Positions 24,142-36,622 of a stretch of 64,000 nucleotides of DNA are shown here, in pieces. Each line of letters starts with the position of its first letter. Positions within the stretch are counted from its first letter, which is position 1. Below the pieces are notes generated by a model that was not told the DNA's origin, made no database searches, and worked only from the letters and a program-made list of their open reading frames with translations. Source of the DNA: Paramecium sonneborni (taxonomy: Eukaryota > Ciliophora > Oligohymenophorea > Peniculida > Parameciidae); assembly GCA_905182985.1 (NCBI GenBank), contig CAJJDN010000063.1, positions 62,001 through 126,000 on the forward strand, in the 5' to 3' direction. The translations under genes and the position numbers were made by a program.

Positions 24142-26606
24142 TCAAATTTTAAATCCTAAACTGTTTAAATAATTTTTTCCATAGTTTTTTGGGTTTTCTT
24201 TGAAATTATCTTAAAATTATAAGATGTGTGGTTCAGCTAAGTCTTCATCTCCCATAATCCCTTCAGGTGAAGAAATAACAGGATCACATAAAATATATTC
24301 AGCACCATCATAATTTCCTTAAATATTAGATACCATCAACATTTTTTGAGTAGCAAAATAAGTGAAAAGTGAAAAAGCATTAAGATAACTTGTAGTTTTT
24401 TAATCCTTATCTATAGATTCACCTTCTCCATTAAATTTAGTGAAATTTCCTTTTGTCAATCTTTCAGCAATATAGAAATCTTTAAATGATAAGAATTTAT
24501 TATGATACTTCCTTCTGCTGCTTATAATAAAAAGGGTTCTCTATATGCAAATTTGCAAGGAGGCTTTTCAGGAACAGACTTTTAAATTTTATCTTAAAAA
24601 AGGTCAGCAAGAACTTTAGCAATAAGGGAACTTTAAGCAACATAAAGGGCTTTTTCAACAGTTACTATTCTTTCAAATCCAATCAATTCTTTAACTAAAA
24701 AAACTTAATGAGTATAACGATCACCTTCACTGCTTATAACTTACATAAGAAAGGCTTTTCTTTTAGTACCATCACCATTCTAGATTAATTAATTTAATTT
24801 TTTACAATTCCTAAGCTTTTCTTGATTGTCCAATTTCCAATTGGTTCTCTTTGTACAAATTATGCTATATTAGGTTCTTAAGATTTAATTAAACTCTCTA
24901 ATGCTTTATTTGTATCAATTCTTAAAATCTCAACTTAAACAGTCCAATCATTTGTCATTATATTTTCATTTTTTAAAAATTCAAAAGGATTTGACATATT
25001 TTTGAAAAGAGCCTCAGTTGGTGAAACGATTTTACCATCTCCTACTTTTCTAAGTGCATTTTCTTTTATTCTTTTAGCTAATTATGCTCTTTTGTTTTCT
25101 TCAACTTTTAATTTTTCATTTTCTTTTTCTAGTTGATTTAATAATTTTTCAATTTTTTAATTTGCAGTTTACATGTTTTAATTACTTGTCTCGATTAAAT
25201 TTTACAATTCTTTTTATAACTTATGAATTTCAATTGTTTTTTATTGATTTTCATCTTACAATTAATCTTTTATTCTTCTTCTATCTTCTGTGATTTTTTT
25301 GACTTCATTTTCTAGAGCATGAATTTTATCTTATTTTTCTTCTTCAGATTTATTCATCTTATTTAATTATGCATCCTTTGAACTTTTAATATCTCTAATA
25401 ATATTATCTTTTCTTTCTATTTCTTACTATTATTCCTTAACATCATCTCTAAGTTTATTAACATTTTTAATTTAAAGACTTAATTCTGCTTCTACTTCAC
25501 TAAGTTTTATTTAAATCTACATGTATTTATTTGTTTAATCAGTTATATCTTTTTTTTATTATATTATTTGATCTTTATATTAAGAGCATTTTTCTTCTAA
25601 TCTTTTAATATCTTCCTTTAAATTAGCTATTTCTTATTCTGCATAACTTCTAGCTTAATTTAATTCTTCACACTTCTGTTATAATTTATTTTTTTATTCT
25701 TAAATTTGTTTCTATAATTAAGATGCAACTTCCTTTTCTTTTTTTCTTTCAAATTATTCTTCCTTATATAATCTATTAAGATTCTCAACTTCAAATCGAG
25801 CTTTTTAAAATTCAGTATCATTTAACATAGTTGATTATTATCTACCCTATTCATTTTCTCTTTTATATTAATCTTCATTAAACTTTTTCTCAACTTCTGC
25901 AGTTTTTAATTAATATTATAATTCTTCAATTAGATTTTCTTTTTACATTATTTCATTTCTTAAATTATTATTAACAACCATCATATCTTTGTATTTTTAT
26001 ATTATTTCAGCTCTTTATTCTTCCTCTTATTAAACTTTATCATCAAACCATTTTTTTAAAGATTTTTATTCATTTTATAATTCTTGAATTTAATCTTAAT
26101 ATTCTGAAATTTAATTATTAAGATCATTTTTTTCAATTCTTAATTGATTTTCTAATTTTAATACTTCTGATTTCAAATCCTTAATTTCATTCTCTAACTT
26201 AGCTTCCTTATTCTACTACTATCCCATTATTTATTAAGCCGCTTAATAAAATTATCCTCCACCTGCAACTCCTCCTCCTACTGATACTGCTTTCTTAATT
26301 AAATCAGATGTTAAATATAAATCTATTTCATTAGAATCTTTATTTAAAAATATTCTATTTTTAATAGTTTAAATTTTTACTTTGATACTCTATCTTCTTC
26401 ATGAACTACTAAACTTTTTGATTTAGAATAAAATACAAACTCATCCTAATTTATTCCCTTCAGAATATCTGTATATATATTTATTAATTACCTGCTACAC
26501 CTTTTTTAGCCTTCAAATAAAATAAATCAGTATCATTCATCTCTATTACTATTGGACTATCTTAATGTGGAATATTAATTGGTTATATCTTAATTTTTCT
26601 TTTCAT
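24142..26606 (-). CDS. Coiled-coil protein with a C-terminal alpha-kinase-like domain
   Basis: This encodes 786 residues with four introns: 26469-26491 (CAG), 26355-26380, 24780-24805 and 24480-24508 (29 nt, AAG); the frame closes only with all four. A Gly/Gln segment (VSVGGGVAGGGQFYQ) near residue 95 leads into a coiled coil to about residue 510. The last 240 residues resemble the MHCK/EF2K alpha-kinase fold: RKAFLMQVI, HQVFLVKELIGFE, YIAERLTKGNFTKFNGEGE, LNAFSLFTYFATQ, MLMVSNIQG and ILCDPVISS. In active alpha-kinases the DLQG motif carries a metal-binding Asp; here it is NIQG, so activity may be lost or altered. Coiled coil plus alpha-kinase recalls myosin heavy-chain kinases, but no WD40 domain is present. 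Confidence 0.75.
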
Positions 26607-26717
26607 TTCAATATATTTTTAAATATAAATAATAATTAATTAGAGGATTAAAATCATTGATTAAATATATATTAGATTGTACTATATGCATAAAGTAAAC
26701 ATAAATTGTAATATGTT

Positions 26718-28608
26718 TCAATTCTTTTTTATATAACCTGATTTTTTTTATACTTTATTATTTGTATCCCCTCTAAATTGTTCAATTAATTTCTATATTA
26801 TTTCACTACTCTAATGAACACTATTATTAATATTCTGTGTATTTGTTTGATGTATTGAATTATTATCAACACTAAAATCAGATGTTCGATTATAAAATTA
26901 TTATTTTTTATCATTCTATTACAATTTCTAATAATTAGAAGCATGATTTGAATTTCTATAGATATTTTTAAATTAATTACTTTGGTGAATTTAGAAACTT
27001 TAAAGTAGGAGAAGCATTTTCAGATCTGCTCTAAGGTGAGTTCTATGATCTAAATGTTTTTCTAAATTTATTGTACATATATACTTTATACTCTCTTATT
27101 TCTATTTTAATTATTCCTTAATACTTTTAACATCAGAAATTGTTTACATTTAACGTATAAATTGAGTTTAAACTCTTTAAGTATCTGTTTATATTGAATT
27201 ATCTAATAATTAAATGATATATCTTACTAATCTTTTATTACAATTAAATAATCATTTAACTTTGCTAATTTATTTGATTTTATTATTTTTAATTCAATTC
27301 CATTAACTCCAATTTTTCTTACTTAATTCCTAAAATTTAAAGATTCAATTCATTTATTCTAATATCATTTTGATTATCATTATTTCTTTTATGAATAAAT
27401 GAATCATGCTCTTAAAATATTCTTGATAATTATCCTCTAATTGATTTAATCTCTCCCAATTCCATTTTCAATGTAGAGAGCAAGGTTCTATTTTCATCAA
27501 TTTTTTCTTCTTCTTCTATATTCACAAATTATTGAACTCTATCTTCTAATATTTAGATGAGATCAAATAAATCTTTATTATGACTATCTATTTTTTAATC
27601 AATTTTGCTAATGATTTTGATTAATTTAGAACACACAAAATCATATTAGACTTAAGTAAGTAATTAATTTTTTTATTGTTTACATAATTAATCATTGAAG
27701 GATTAGGATAAGGATAATTATTTATTGGATTAATGATGAGTTTATTAAATAGAATGATTATAAATTAATTGAATTTGTGATTATGTAGATTAGTGGATAT
27801 AATTATCATGCTATAAGATCTATTATTTGTAGAGATTAATTTATTATTTTGCATTATTTAGATCATTTTTATAGATAGTAATTTATTTTTGATAATGAGC
27901 CTCCTGATCTTAAAATTATTCATTTAAAGATGTAATCTTATATTCAGTTTCCATTTGTAATTCAATATATTTAACTTTTTCTTGATTAGACTTCTTCTTA
28001 AGTATAAAGTTTTCTTTTTCTAATTCTTAAATTTTAGTTTCTAATAAAATAATTTATTCTTTAAGCTTATTATTTAAGATTATAATTACTTCTTCTTTAA
28101 ATTTACTAACATCCATGTTAATATGTGATAATACATCTTTATTAGTTTCTGAAGATTTCTTACTAAATTTCAACTATTAACTATTTACTAAACTGATGTT
28201 ATCAATAATAACATCTTGATTGGATACTTTAGATTGCTTAAATAGAATGAATTCTAATACATCAGGTATATTACTGGGAGTAAGTTCTTCAGGAATGGCT
28301 GACAGAGGATATCTTAAGGAAGATTTATTAATAGGAAGTTCATCTTCATCTTGATTCATTCCCATTATTTGAGAATGTGTTAAGAATGGTAAACGAGGTG
28401 ATGAAATATCAATCTAGGTTTTTGGTGTTGTTTCTGCTTATATTAATGCTTCATCAATTTCCAAATGTTCAATTGTTTTATTAGTATCATTTTGTTATTA
28501 TTTTAAACATGTAGGAAATGCCACTCTATAAGGTATATCAATATCAAGTTCTCGCTTTATATGGAGTGGTGATTATTCTTCATCATTTATCATATCAACT
28601 TGATCCAT
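26718..28608 (-). CDS. Glutamine-rich coiled-coil protein
   Basis: This encodes 605 residues with introns at 27203-27227 (25 nt), 27062-27084 (23 nt) and 26956-26980 (25 nt). An acidic N-terminus of about 170 residues without clear domain (MDQVDMINDEEQSPLH, IPEELTPSNIPDVLEF) is followed by coiled coil over about residues 170-470. The C-terminal tail is Ser/Asn/Gln-rich with SQNSPQSRSENASPTL, which looks like a phosphorylatable linker. No enzyme motif is seen. Removing the last two introns turns a poorly readable C-terminus into this Ser-Pro-rich tail. It is transcribed toward the alpha-kinase gene, which starts 111 bp downstream. The role is unknown; a cortical or ciliary scaffold would be a guess. 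Confidence 0.8.
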
Positions 28609-28762
28609 TTAATGATTATAAAAATTTAATATACTCCATTTTTAGTAAATAAGGAAAGATTATTGGGAAACATAAATATGTTTTTGTTCAAGGTTTTCCA
28701 TATGGATTTTAGTGTTAAATGTATTTATATAGATAGTTATATAATACAATCAATTAAATTAA

Positions 28763-31268
28763 ATGGGAGCTAACTCGAGTCAATAATAGGGATAATAGGA
28801 AAAAAAGAGACTCAGAAAAAGAGATTATCTAATTGGAATGTGTATTAGTCAATTGTCATCAAAGGAATCAAATTAGAATTCAAAGCTTAGAAAAAGTTTA
28901 TCTGAATATATGAAATCATAAAGTCAAGATATCCTGACGTATTATGAAATAGAAGATATTCTAGGAAGATGAGTGAAGAAGAGATGCCAAATTATCCTAT
29001 AAAAATTTTACAGTATTTCTTAACTTTCTTGACAATAAGAGAATGTTTCTAACTAAAACTCGTAAATAAAAAACTAAAATTCATGGTAGAGATGAGTAGT
29101 AACATCTATTCTAACTTTTTGAGTTAATTCTATTTAAGGAAACTATAGCTTCGATGTTTTGTAGAATATGGATTACATTAAAGATTTCTTTCCGTATACT
29201 ATTCACAATTGTAGTCTATAGAAACTAATTAAGATGAATCATGGATCAGAATCTACTTTAGTTTTCATAAAAGCATGTAACACATAATCAAATTCTTTTA
29301 GATAATAAATGAGAATAATAGAAGAGGAGATATAAAAAACATTTAATATTGAATATCCATTAGTTGATAAGATCTTAGAAATAGGACGTAATCCACTCAT
29401 GCCAATTCCTCTATTAACAGATGATATTCTTAAACAATCTACCACAAGTTGGTTTCAATTAGAGTTGGCCTAAAGAATTACCGATTATACAACTGTAGAA
29501 AAGGTTCCCTCACTTGATGAATTAACAGAACATCTTTATTAACATTCACTACATTAATTTGATGTCACTAATATGAAACATACTTAAATATTATTTGAAT
29601 TGAGATGGGTAGTCATTGATAATTTTCTTAAAGATCCCTCTATATTAGATTCTGATAATGTACCACTTTTATTTAGATTCTTGCTTTACATATTCTATTT
29701 CATCTATTAAAGATGCTTATTTAGTAGAAATGTTTTAATCATAACTAAAACATAAAAAAATCCAGCTATGTTTCTTTCTATGTATACCATTCTATGGGAA
29801 TCTTATGTTGGCATGATGTGGGCATTGAATAGAGCTCTTAAGAAAATATTTAATAAAATTGACTTAATATTTGATGAATATTTTACTACCCATTTTCCTA
29901 AAATTACCTTTACAAGTGCTCTAGCCAGATTATGGTCATAAATTGTTATTAAAGGTACTAAGAATTCATAAATGGATTCGGTAGAAGCTGAATTATTTAC
30001 TTCATTTGAAGTTCTTTTAGAGTAAAAAAGAATTATTTTATAATAATTTTATATGAAAGATCATTTTACAAAGGATCAGTAAATAATTGATATAAAACTC
30101 TATAATGATGATTATTTTAATTACTGTCCGAGTGCTGTAAATTATTTGTTAAATAAATTCACATCTAATATACTTGATTTATCAATACATGAGTAAAGCA
30201 TTAATTGGATAGGACATTCAAATGTTAAAATTGGATCGTTATATGGGAAAATAATAGAAATAGTATTACAATAAGCTGATAGGATATATAGTAAAACATC
30301 AGTACAACTTTCGACTGATTATTAGGTGTTCAAAAGTTATATACTAGGTATAAATATTTAAAATGAAAATAGCTGATTCTAAATTTATGTAAGAAATTTT
30401 GAATTAATGGACTGTTTAAGTATGTTTGTTACCAAGAGGAATTGAATATCTGTATGAGAAAGTAAAAATAAATCTCAGATAATATATACTTTCTTGTCAA
30501 TTAAATTAAGATATATAAGAATCTAATAATATTAATTTTGAAGATTACATTCTAGAGTCTAAGATTATTGGATAAAATGTTCAATAGTTATAGTTAAATG
30601 AAACTGATGAAATTGGATAGCATAATGCAGGAGAAGATTAATTTTTAGAAAATGCTATTTGTGAAATTTTAAAAGAAGAAAAGATTCAATAAAATGAATA
30701 AGTTATATCTAATCATATAGAATAAATTCCATAATAATCATTAATAAATTAACCTTCATACTATCCATTAAAATCTGGTAAATAGTAAAGTATACTTGAA
30801 GGTGATTATAATAAAATAAGAATGTTATCAACATTCACATCAAGTACTCGAGTCAGCCAGATTACTTAATTAAATAGTGTGTATAGTTAATAGATTTTGT
30901 CTTCATACAAATCTAACTAGAATATGAACTAAATTAAGGATATTAAAGCTAAATTAGAAAATAATTAATGGGTTATACATCTAAAAGATATTTATAATAT
31001 TGAATATGAAAATAAAGTTAGAATTGAAAAAAGAAACAATTAAATTAAAATGAGGAATACAGTTAAATAAATACCTTAAGATTTAGAAGAATAATTGAAT
31101 AGTAATGCAGAATTTACAAAAGTTTGGTCTCTAGAAGATACTATGTCTTTATTTGTCTCTAAAAATACGATAGATTAATTATAAGCAAGAAATCCAGAAA
31201 GAAGCTTTAGTGAAATGAAAATCGGTTAAGGATTGCTTGCATCTTATTTTATTTAGTAATAGATATGA
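28763..31268 (+). CDS. Large protein with F-box-like N-terminus and myristoylation signal
   Basis: This encodes 809 residues with introns at 28939-28964, 29277-29301 and 30348-30372. The start MGANSSQQQGQQ fits an N-myristoylation site (Gly2, Ser6). After the first intron, EEEMPNYPIKILQYFLTFLT followed by IRECFQLKLVNKKLK resembles an F-box (proline-containing start, hydrophobic helices, LVNKKLK like LVCKRW). Residues about 190-470 are helical and cysteine-poor without a known repeat; the last 250 residues are Gln/Asn/Ser-rich. F-box proteins bind Skp1 in SCF ubiquitin ligases, but this motif is short and divergent, so the call is tentative. It is divergent from the coiled-coil gene at 28608, with 154 bp between the starts. 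Confidence 0.78.
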
Positions 31269-31324
31269 TAATTGTATTACATTTGATTGTATAAATAATT
31301 AATTTCCTTATTTAGTATTTGAAA

Positions 31325-32712
31325 TCATTTTATTAATTGTTATTATTGCACTTTTGGAGATAATTACATTTCTTCATCTGAAAATATTGGATATATTGCA
31401 TGTTTGATATTATTGTTCTTTTAATTATTCTGTTATTAACTTTGATCTTTTATTTCAGTATATTAAGATATTGATTCTTATAATTTTTTATGAGCTATAA
31501 AAAAAGGTAAATTCTTTTAATTTTGAATTCTTCCTGAATATGGTTGTTGAATTTGTTAAGGAGTTTTTATATTGGAACTTTTTGGAGTCTATAACTTCAG
31601 TTAACGACATGACCTGCATTTATAAGTAATTTTACTCTGGAATTGAGTTAATTTTACTATCGATGATACTATTTTGTATTTCTCTAGTTATTTGATTATT
31701 CTCTTCTAACCAAAATGGTTATTTAACAATATTTTAATTATCGAAATATTTTCTATTATTAAATATCCACTTAATACTCTTTGTAGAATTAGTTGTAGCC
31801 CAATATACCTATTATAAAGATTATAGTTATTAAAGTGGCAAGAATCTAAATGAATCTAGTAGTTTATTTATCTACCATTGTTTCTATAAATATACATACC
31901 TCTAAAGTTGCAAATTTGTACATAACCATAGCATCATTCCAAAGTACACAACTTATTTCTACATATATATTTTTGATGTCTTATTTTTCAATTTAACACA
32001 CTCCTATACAAAGATTTAGTATTTGTAAACATTGATTCAACAAATTTTATAATTTAAATAAATAAAGAATTTTTTAATCTATAGTTATGTAGCCTGTTGT
32101 ATTTTATAAATGATCTTCAAGCTTTTTTTATTAATACTCTCTATATTAAAGATTAGTATCTTTAAAGTTTTATTACTTTTTAAAGATTTTAAATTAATTT
32201 ATTTAATTCTCTCGAGTTGACTCAGTATAATTTATATAAGTAATTTCCTAATCAAAGAGTGGATATTGCCCTATTTTACAAGAGTAAAACAATTTTAAAT
32301 TTTAAGCTAACTTGAATAAGTACATTAAATAATTCTAAACAAATTACCCATGACTTTAAGTCTCAATTACTTATAGTTTATTATTACTTGAGATCATTTC
32401 ATCTGCTACTATTTCTCCTATCTAAAATTCATATAAAACTAAATGTATTGTTAATGCAATCTTTACTGCCATCAACCCACTCAATGGTTTCTTAGATAGT
32501 TCCCCAAAAAATTATTATAAATATTCTTGTCCTGTTAAGTAAATTCCTTAACATTCTGAACCATATCCTTCAAAACATTCAATTAAGTATAATATATCAG
32601 TCATTAATATAGTTGGACTATTAGTCATCAATGAACTTTAATTAATCTTCTGTAAAAATGGAGTGTTCCCTTTTCCTATCAAGGCACCAATATAATTTGA
32701 AATTTTCTTCAT
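31325..32712 (-). CDS. ANTH-domain (AP180/CALM-like) endocytic adaptor
   Basis: This encodes 444 residues with introns at 31872-31899 (28 nt) and 31589-31613 (25 nt, GTC donor). Residues about 1-330 follow the ANTH helical plan: an N-terminal helix, then FFGELSKKPLSGLMAVKIAL leading into TIHLVLYE, GQFVQNYLMYLFKLAQNL, KILYLFKLQNLLNQCLQI and VLWNDAMVMYKFATLEINKL. The C-terminal 110 residues are Gln/Asn/Pro-rich and disordered, as in AP180 proteins. ANTH domains bind PtdIns(4,5)P2 and recruit clathrin and SNAREs; a DPF/NPF motif is not obvious. It occurs in the same window as an AP-2 mu gene. It is convergent with the F-box-like gene, 56 bp apart. Confidence 0.85.
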
Positions 32713-32853
32713 ATTTTAATTAATTATATTTCATTAATAAAATTATATATTTCTTGTTTATGTTTTTTTATGTAGAAGATTCATTATCAATATAATATAT
32801 AGTCTTTTCATTTGGATTCTTAATAAGTTTATTAAAATTATATGTAATATAAA

Positions 32854-34370
32854 TCAAAAACAATTTAAAGTATTCTTATTGTCCTCTAGCAACTTATTCG
32901 CTTCTTAAAATTAGCATTAAAAATAATCCTTATATTATTTTAATAAATTTTCCATTTTACGATTATAATTTGCTTAGTTCTCTAAGTTTGTTTAAAGTTC
33001 ACTAATTCTATCATAACTCTATTGAATATTTTTTTCCAACGCTACAATTTTGTCTTTATATTCTTAAATTTCTTCATCTTTCTAATTAATTATATTCTAA
33101 TTGGCAGATTATATTTAATCTGGGTATTACTAATACTATTATTAGAAATTATAGCTTTAAATCTTAGTAACTTTTGTATCTTAATTAAAAATATTTTAAT
33201 TATTTGGTAATTAATTATTTGGTAATATAAATTTTTATTGAGGAATTTAAGAAAATATTTGTTACGGGTTTTATGGGGGTGTGATCAATTAAACTTTTTA
33301 AGCAGATAGTTATTAGAAAGTATTGATTTGGGGAGGAAAATTATTAGCATTAGGAAAACCTTATTATTTCCCTGGTTGAAATTAAGTAATATCAGCTGGA
33401 TGCTTGGCCATAAAATGGCAAAGGCTTTTAAAATTTGGATTTAATATAGACTCAATTTTCTTCACTATGTATTTAGCTGATTTTCTTTAGCTTTCATCAG
33501 GACTAAACATCTCTTTCATCATATCCTTCCATTATTATGAAATTTGTAATGAATTAATTTTATTATAAATATAATTCTGATCTTTTTTATGATTTACTAT
33601 AAGAGTTTAAGCATCCAATGCAGTTTTAACTACCTTAAATAATAGAAAATACCATTTATTAATTATTAGTTAGATAAAATCTCATAAAATGTACATCCTA
33701 AAGCCCAAATATCTATTGAAGATGTGTAATTCCCATCTCCCTCTAGAAGTTCAGGAGCTTAGAATATTCTTGAACCAAGATTCATTGTTTATTAGATCAA
33801 ATCATTTATTGGTTTTGTAAGTCCAAAATCGATTAATTTAAATTCATTTTTTATGACAACAAAATTCTCTGGTTTAATGTCTCTGTGAATATACTTTAGT
33901 TCATGTAATTATTTTATAGCATAAGCTAACTAAAAAGTAATATTTATACGATATACCTGGAGGCATATTTTTTATCTATTTATAATATCAATATTTTAAT
34001 TTTGTTTTAAATACTTATATAAGTCCTACTCTCCAACTTCCATTATTACAGCAAAATATTCTTGAATTTAACCTATTTCATAAATTTTAATGATTTGAGA
34101 TTTCTCCATTGAATTTTTTTGTCTAATCTATTCTTATTATTAGTATAGCTTTTCAAAGAATTCTCTGACTTCCCTTTTTATGAATTATTATGTTTTAATT
34201 GCAACTAAATCTACATTATAATATCGATCAAGTGGTTAAGCAAGGAATACTTGTCCTTCTGCTCCTGTTCCAACACAATTTCTAATGAGGAATTTTTTCA
34301 ATTTTCCAGTTTAAGGATCTTGAAAATATGATTAAAAGATAACTATATTTTGTTCTTGGTTATTATTCAT
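32854..34370 (-). CDS. Serine/threonine protein kinase with coiled-coil tail
   Basis: This encodes 488 residues with introns at 33930-33956 (27 nt) and 33630-33652 (23 nt). Catalytic motifs are complete: [50 protein letters not shown] and [16 protein letters not shown]. The hinge IMEVGEQDLYKYL matches the pseudokinase at 5037 and the kinases at 49392 and 58428, so these four form one Paramecium kinase subfamily. After residue 300 there is a Pro/Gln/Asn-rich stretch (LPNNQLPNNQNIF) and a short C-terminal coiled coil ([20 protein letters not shown]). Without the second intron the catalytic domain's final helices are out of frame with the rest. Substrate unknown. Confidence 0.87.
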
Positions 34371-34741
34371 CAAAATAAATAATATAGTAAATATGATATT
34401 AAGGAGATGATTTAATTATAGTCTAATTCTATTAATTGACAACAATAAAACAATATTGTTAAGTTTTTAAAGACCTAAACTTAAATGTATTATAATATAT
34501 ATAAATAGACAATAGAATCATATCAAACATTTTCATTAATATAAAAATTATAGAAAAAATATTAAGAATACATATTAAAATTAATGAAGTAGAAGTTATA
34601 TGAAAAATTTGAGAATATAGTTTAATTTTGAAAGATTATAAGTTGTTTTAATGGTTTGAAATTTAAAGATACACAGATGATGAAAATAGGATTTGAAGAT
34701 AAATTATTATGGATTATAAATATTAATATATTTATTTTAAA

Positions 34742-35437
34742 ATGAGTTAATAAGAGTCAACTTCAATTAAATTAGTTGTAGTAGGAGATGGTAGTGTTGG
34801 TAAAACGTGTATACTTCTAAGGTATGAATAATAAATATAATAAAAATAGTTACACAACAGATAAATTTCCTATAGAATATGTTCCAACAGTGTTTGATAA
34901 CTACACAACTTAATTAACTGTTGATAATTAGATGGTAAGTTTGAGTTTATGGGATACAGCAGGCCAAGAAACATATAACAAATTAAGAACTCTATCTTAT
35001 GGATCAGCAGATATTTTTCTAATTGTATTTTCTGTGGCTGATAAAAGTTCATTTGATAATGCTTTAAATAAAGTAATGTAATTAAACAATATTAAAGTGG
35101 TACCCTGAATTAAATTAAGACGAATTATAAAAAATCCCGAAAATAATTGTTGGCAATAAAATAGATATGAGAGATGATAGCAATGAAAATCATATAAAAA
35201 AAGAAGCTGTAATTATTTTATTAATATTGTTAGGCTTAATAAATCTTAGGTAATCAAAAACTTTAATATTATGAATGTTCCGCATTAACATAAGAAGGTT
35301 TGAAGGCTATATTTGATGGAGCAGTCACTACAGCTTTGAAAGCCAAAACCTAATCTAATGTAGGGGCTAAGAATGGAAATAAGGAAATAGGTAGTGAAAA
35401 TAAAAAGAAAGAGGAACCATGTTGTAACATCTATTGA
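34742..35437 (+). CDS. Rho/Rac-type small GTPase
   Basis: This encodes 205 residues with introns at 34822-34849 (28 nt), 35073-35097 (25 nt, AAG) and 35209-35233 (25 nt). GTP-binding motifs are intact: GDGSVGKT (G1), effector region [10 protein letters not shown] with the conserved Thr (G2), DTAGQE (G3), VGNKIDMR (G4) and ECSAL (G5). YVPTVFDNY is the Rho-family effector signature. The C-terminus is lysine-rich and ends CCNIY, a CAAX-like box preceded by a second Cys, so prenylation with possible palmitoylation is likely. Rho GTPases control actin and membrane dynamics and are few in ciliates. The AAG intron lies just before the conserved WYPEL and must be removed to keep it. Confidence 0.93.
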
Positions 35438-35544
35438 TTTTATTTACATAAATCATATCAATCCATATTTAAATGAAACATTAAGATTCATTATTTTAAT
35501 GTTAAAAATTGTTAGCATATATGGTATTTTATGCATTACATCAA

Positions 35545-36473
35545 TCATTTGAAAGGAATCCAAGATTTTTTCTTTTCTGCATTCACCTAATTAATATGTT
35601 CATTCAATTTCTTTTCTATTTTTTCACAATCTCTTTTATATTCTTCAATAATTGTCATTAAAAATGATTTATTTTCTTTGGCATTCATTCTAATGTCTTC
35701 CATTTCTTTTTTGGATTGTTAATGTTTTTCATCATAATATTAAAAACTCAAAAACTATATTTCTATTATAGTCGTATATAGATTATATACTTGGTTAAAT
35801 TATATTCAAAATTCTATCTACTTATTAATGGTGATCTATTTGATTTTCATTTGATTCAGATTTAGAAGGACTCTAAAGTATTTATTATTTTAATTGCAGT
35901 CTATCTTTTATAAACACTGTGTTACTGCTAATCTATAACTAAAGTAAGCATATAGTCTAATTATTGTGTTTTTTTTTAAAACTATTCTTGGATTTCTTTC
36001 ATTTTTTTCTTAAAAGAAGAATATGCATTTTCATCATTCAGAAACGAATCACTCATTTCTATAAATGAATTATTTTCAGAACGATTTATTGTTAATTATG
36101 GAGGAGAGCAATCTTATTACATAATTATAATTGATCTTAGATTTTAAATTTCTTATTCAAATCGAACGAACTTTTAATCAATCTAGATGTAGATATAATT
36201 AATTAATTAAATTACTTCATTTTTAGCATGATAATTAGTTGCATCTACTAATACTTAAATATTTCGAATTAAATCATCTACCATAGTGTTTCTGGTCATT
36301 TGTTTTTCTAACAAATCAAATTCAGAAATGGATGTATCAACATGATTAATGGAATTTTTCATATTAACTGATTTATGCTTCTAAAGATACTAAGTAGATA
36401 ATGGATTAATTTTAATTACATTTTCAATAATCTTTTCCACTCTTTTTTAGAAATCATCAGATCTGCTACTCAT
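35545..36473 (-). CDS. Coiled-coil protein with syntaxin-like helical organisation (function unknown)
   Basis: This encodes 291 residues with introns at 35901-35925 (25 nt) and 35763-35790 (28 nt). The N-terminal 130 residues are helical (DDFQKRVEKIIENVIKINPL; SEFDLLEKQMTRNTMVDDLI); the rest is charged coiled coil ending CEKIEKKLNEHINQVNAEKK and WIPFK. The Q/E-rich helices and a helix with TMVDDLIRNIQ give a faint resemblance to SNARE regulatory bundles, but there is no C-terminal membrane anchor and no clear SNARE motif, so I do not assign that function. It is convergent with the Rho gene; the stops are 108 bp apart. Confidence 0.75.
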
Positions 36474-36622
36474 TTATTTAATTTATTATTATAACTTAAT
36501 ATGAATATATATAAATAATAATATAATAAACTATTATATTTTGAATGAATCATCACTTGGATAATCATTAAATTACATATTAAATTAAATTGTACAATTT
36601 ATTAAAAATTAATAAACATAAA

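Noticed and set aside
27361..27420. A frameshift in the Q-rich coiled-coil gene
   Set aside because: It came from a misreading of the local sequence; the corrected reading is continuous.
32854..33200. A separate small coiled-coil gene downstream of the kinase at 34370
   Set aside because: After removing the intron at 33630-33652 the kinase frame runs straight through this segment to the TGA at 32854.
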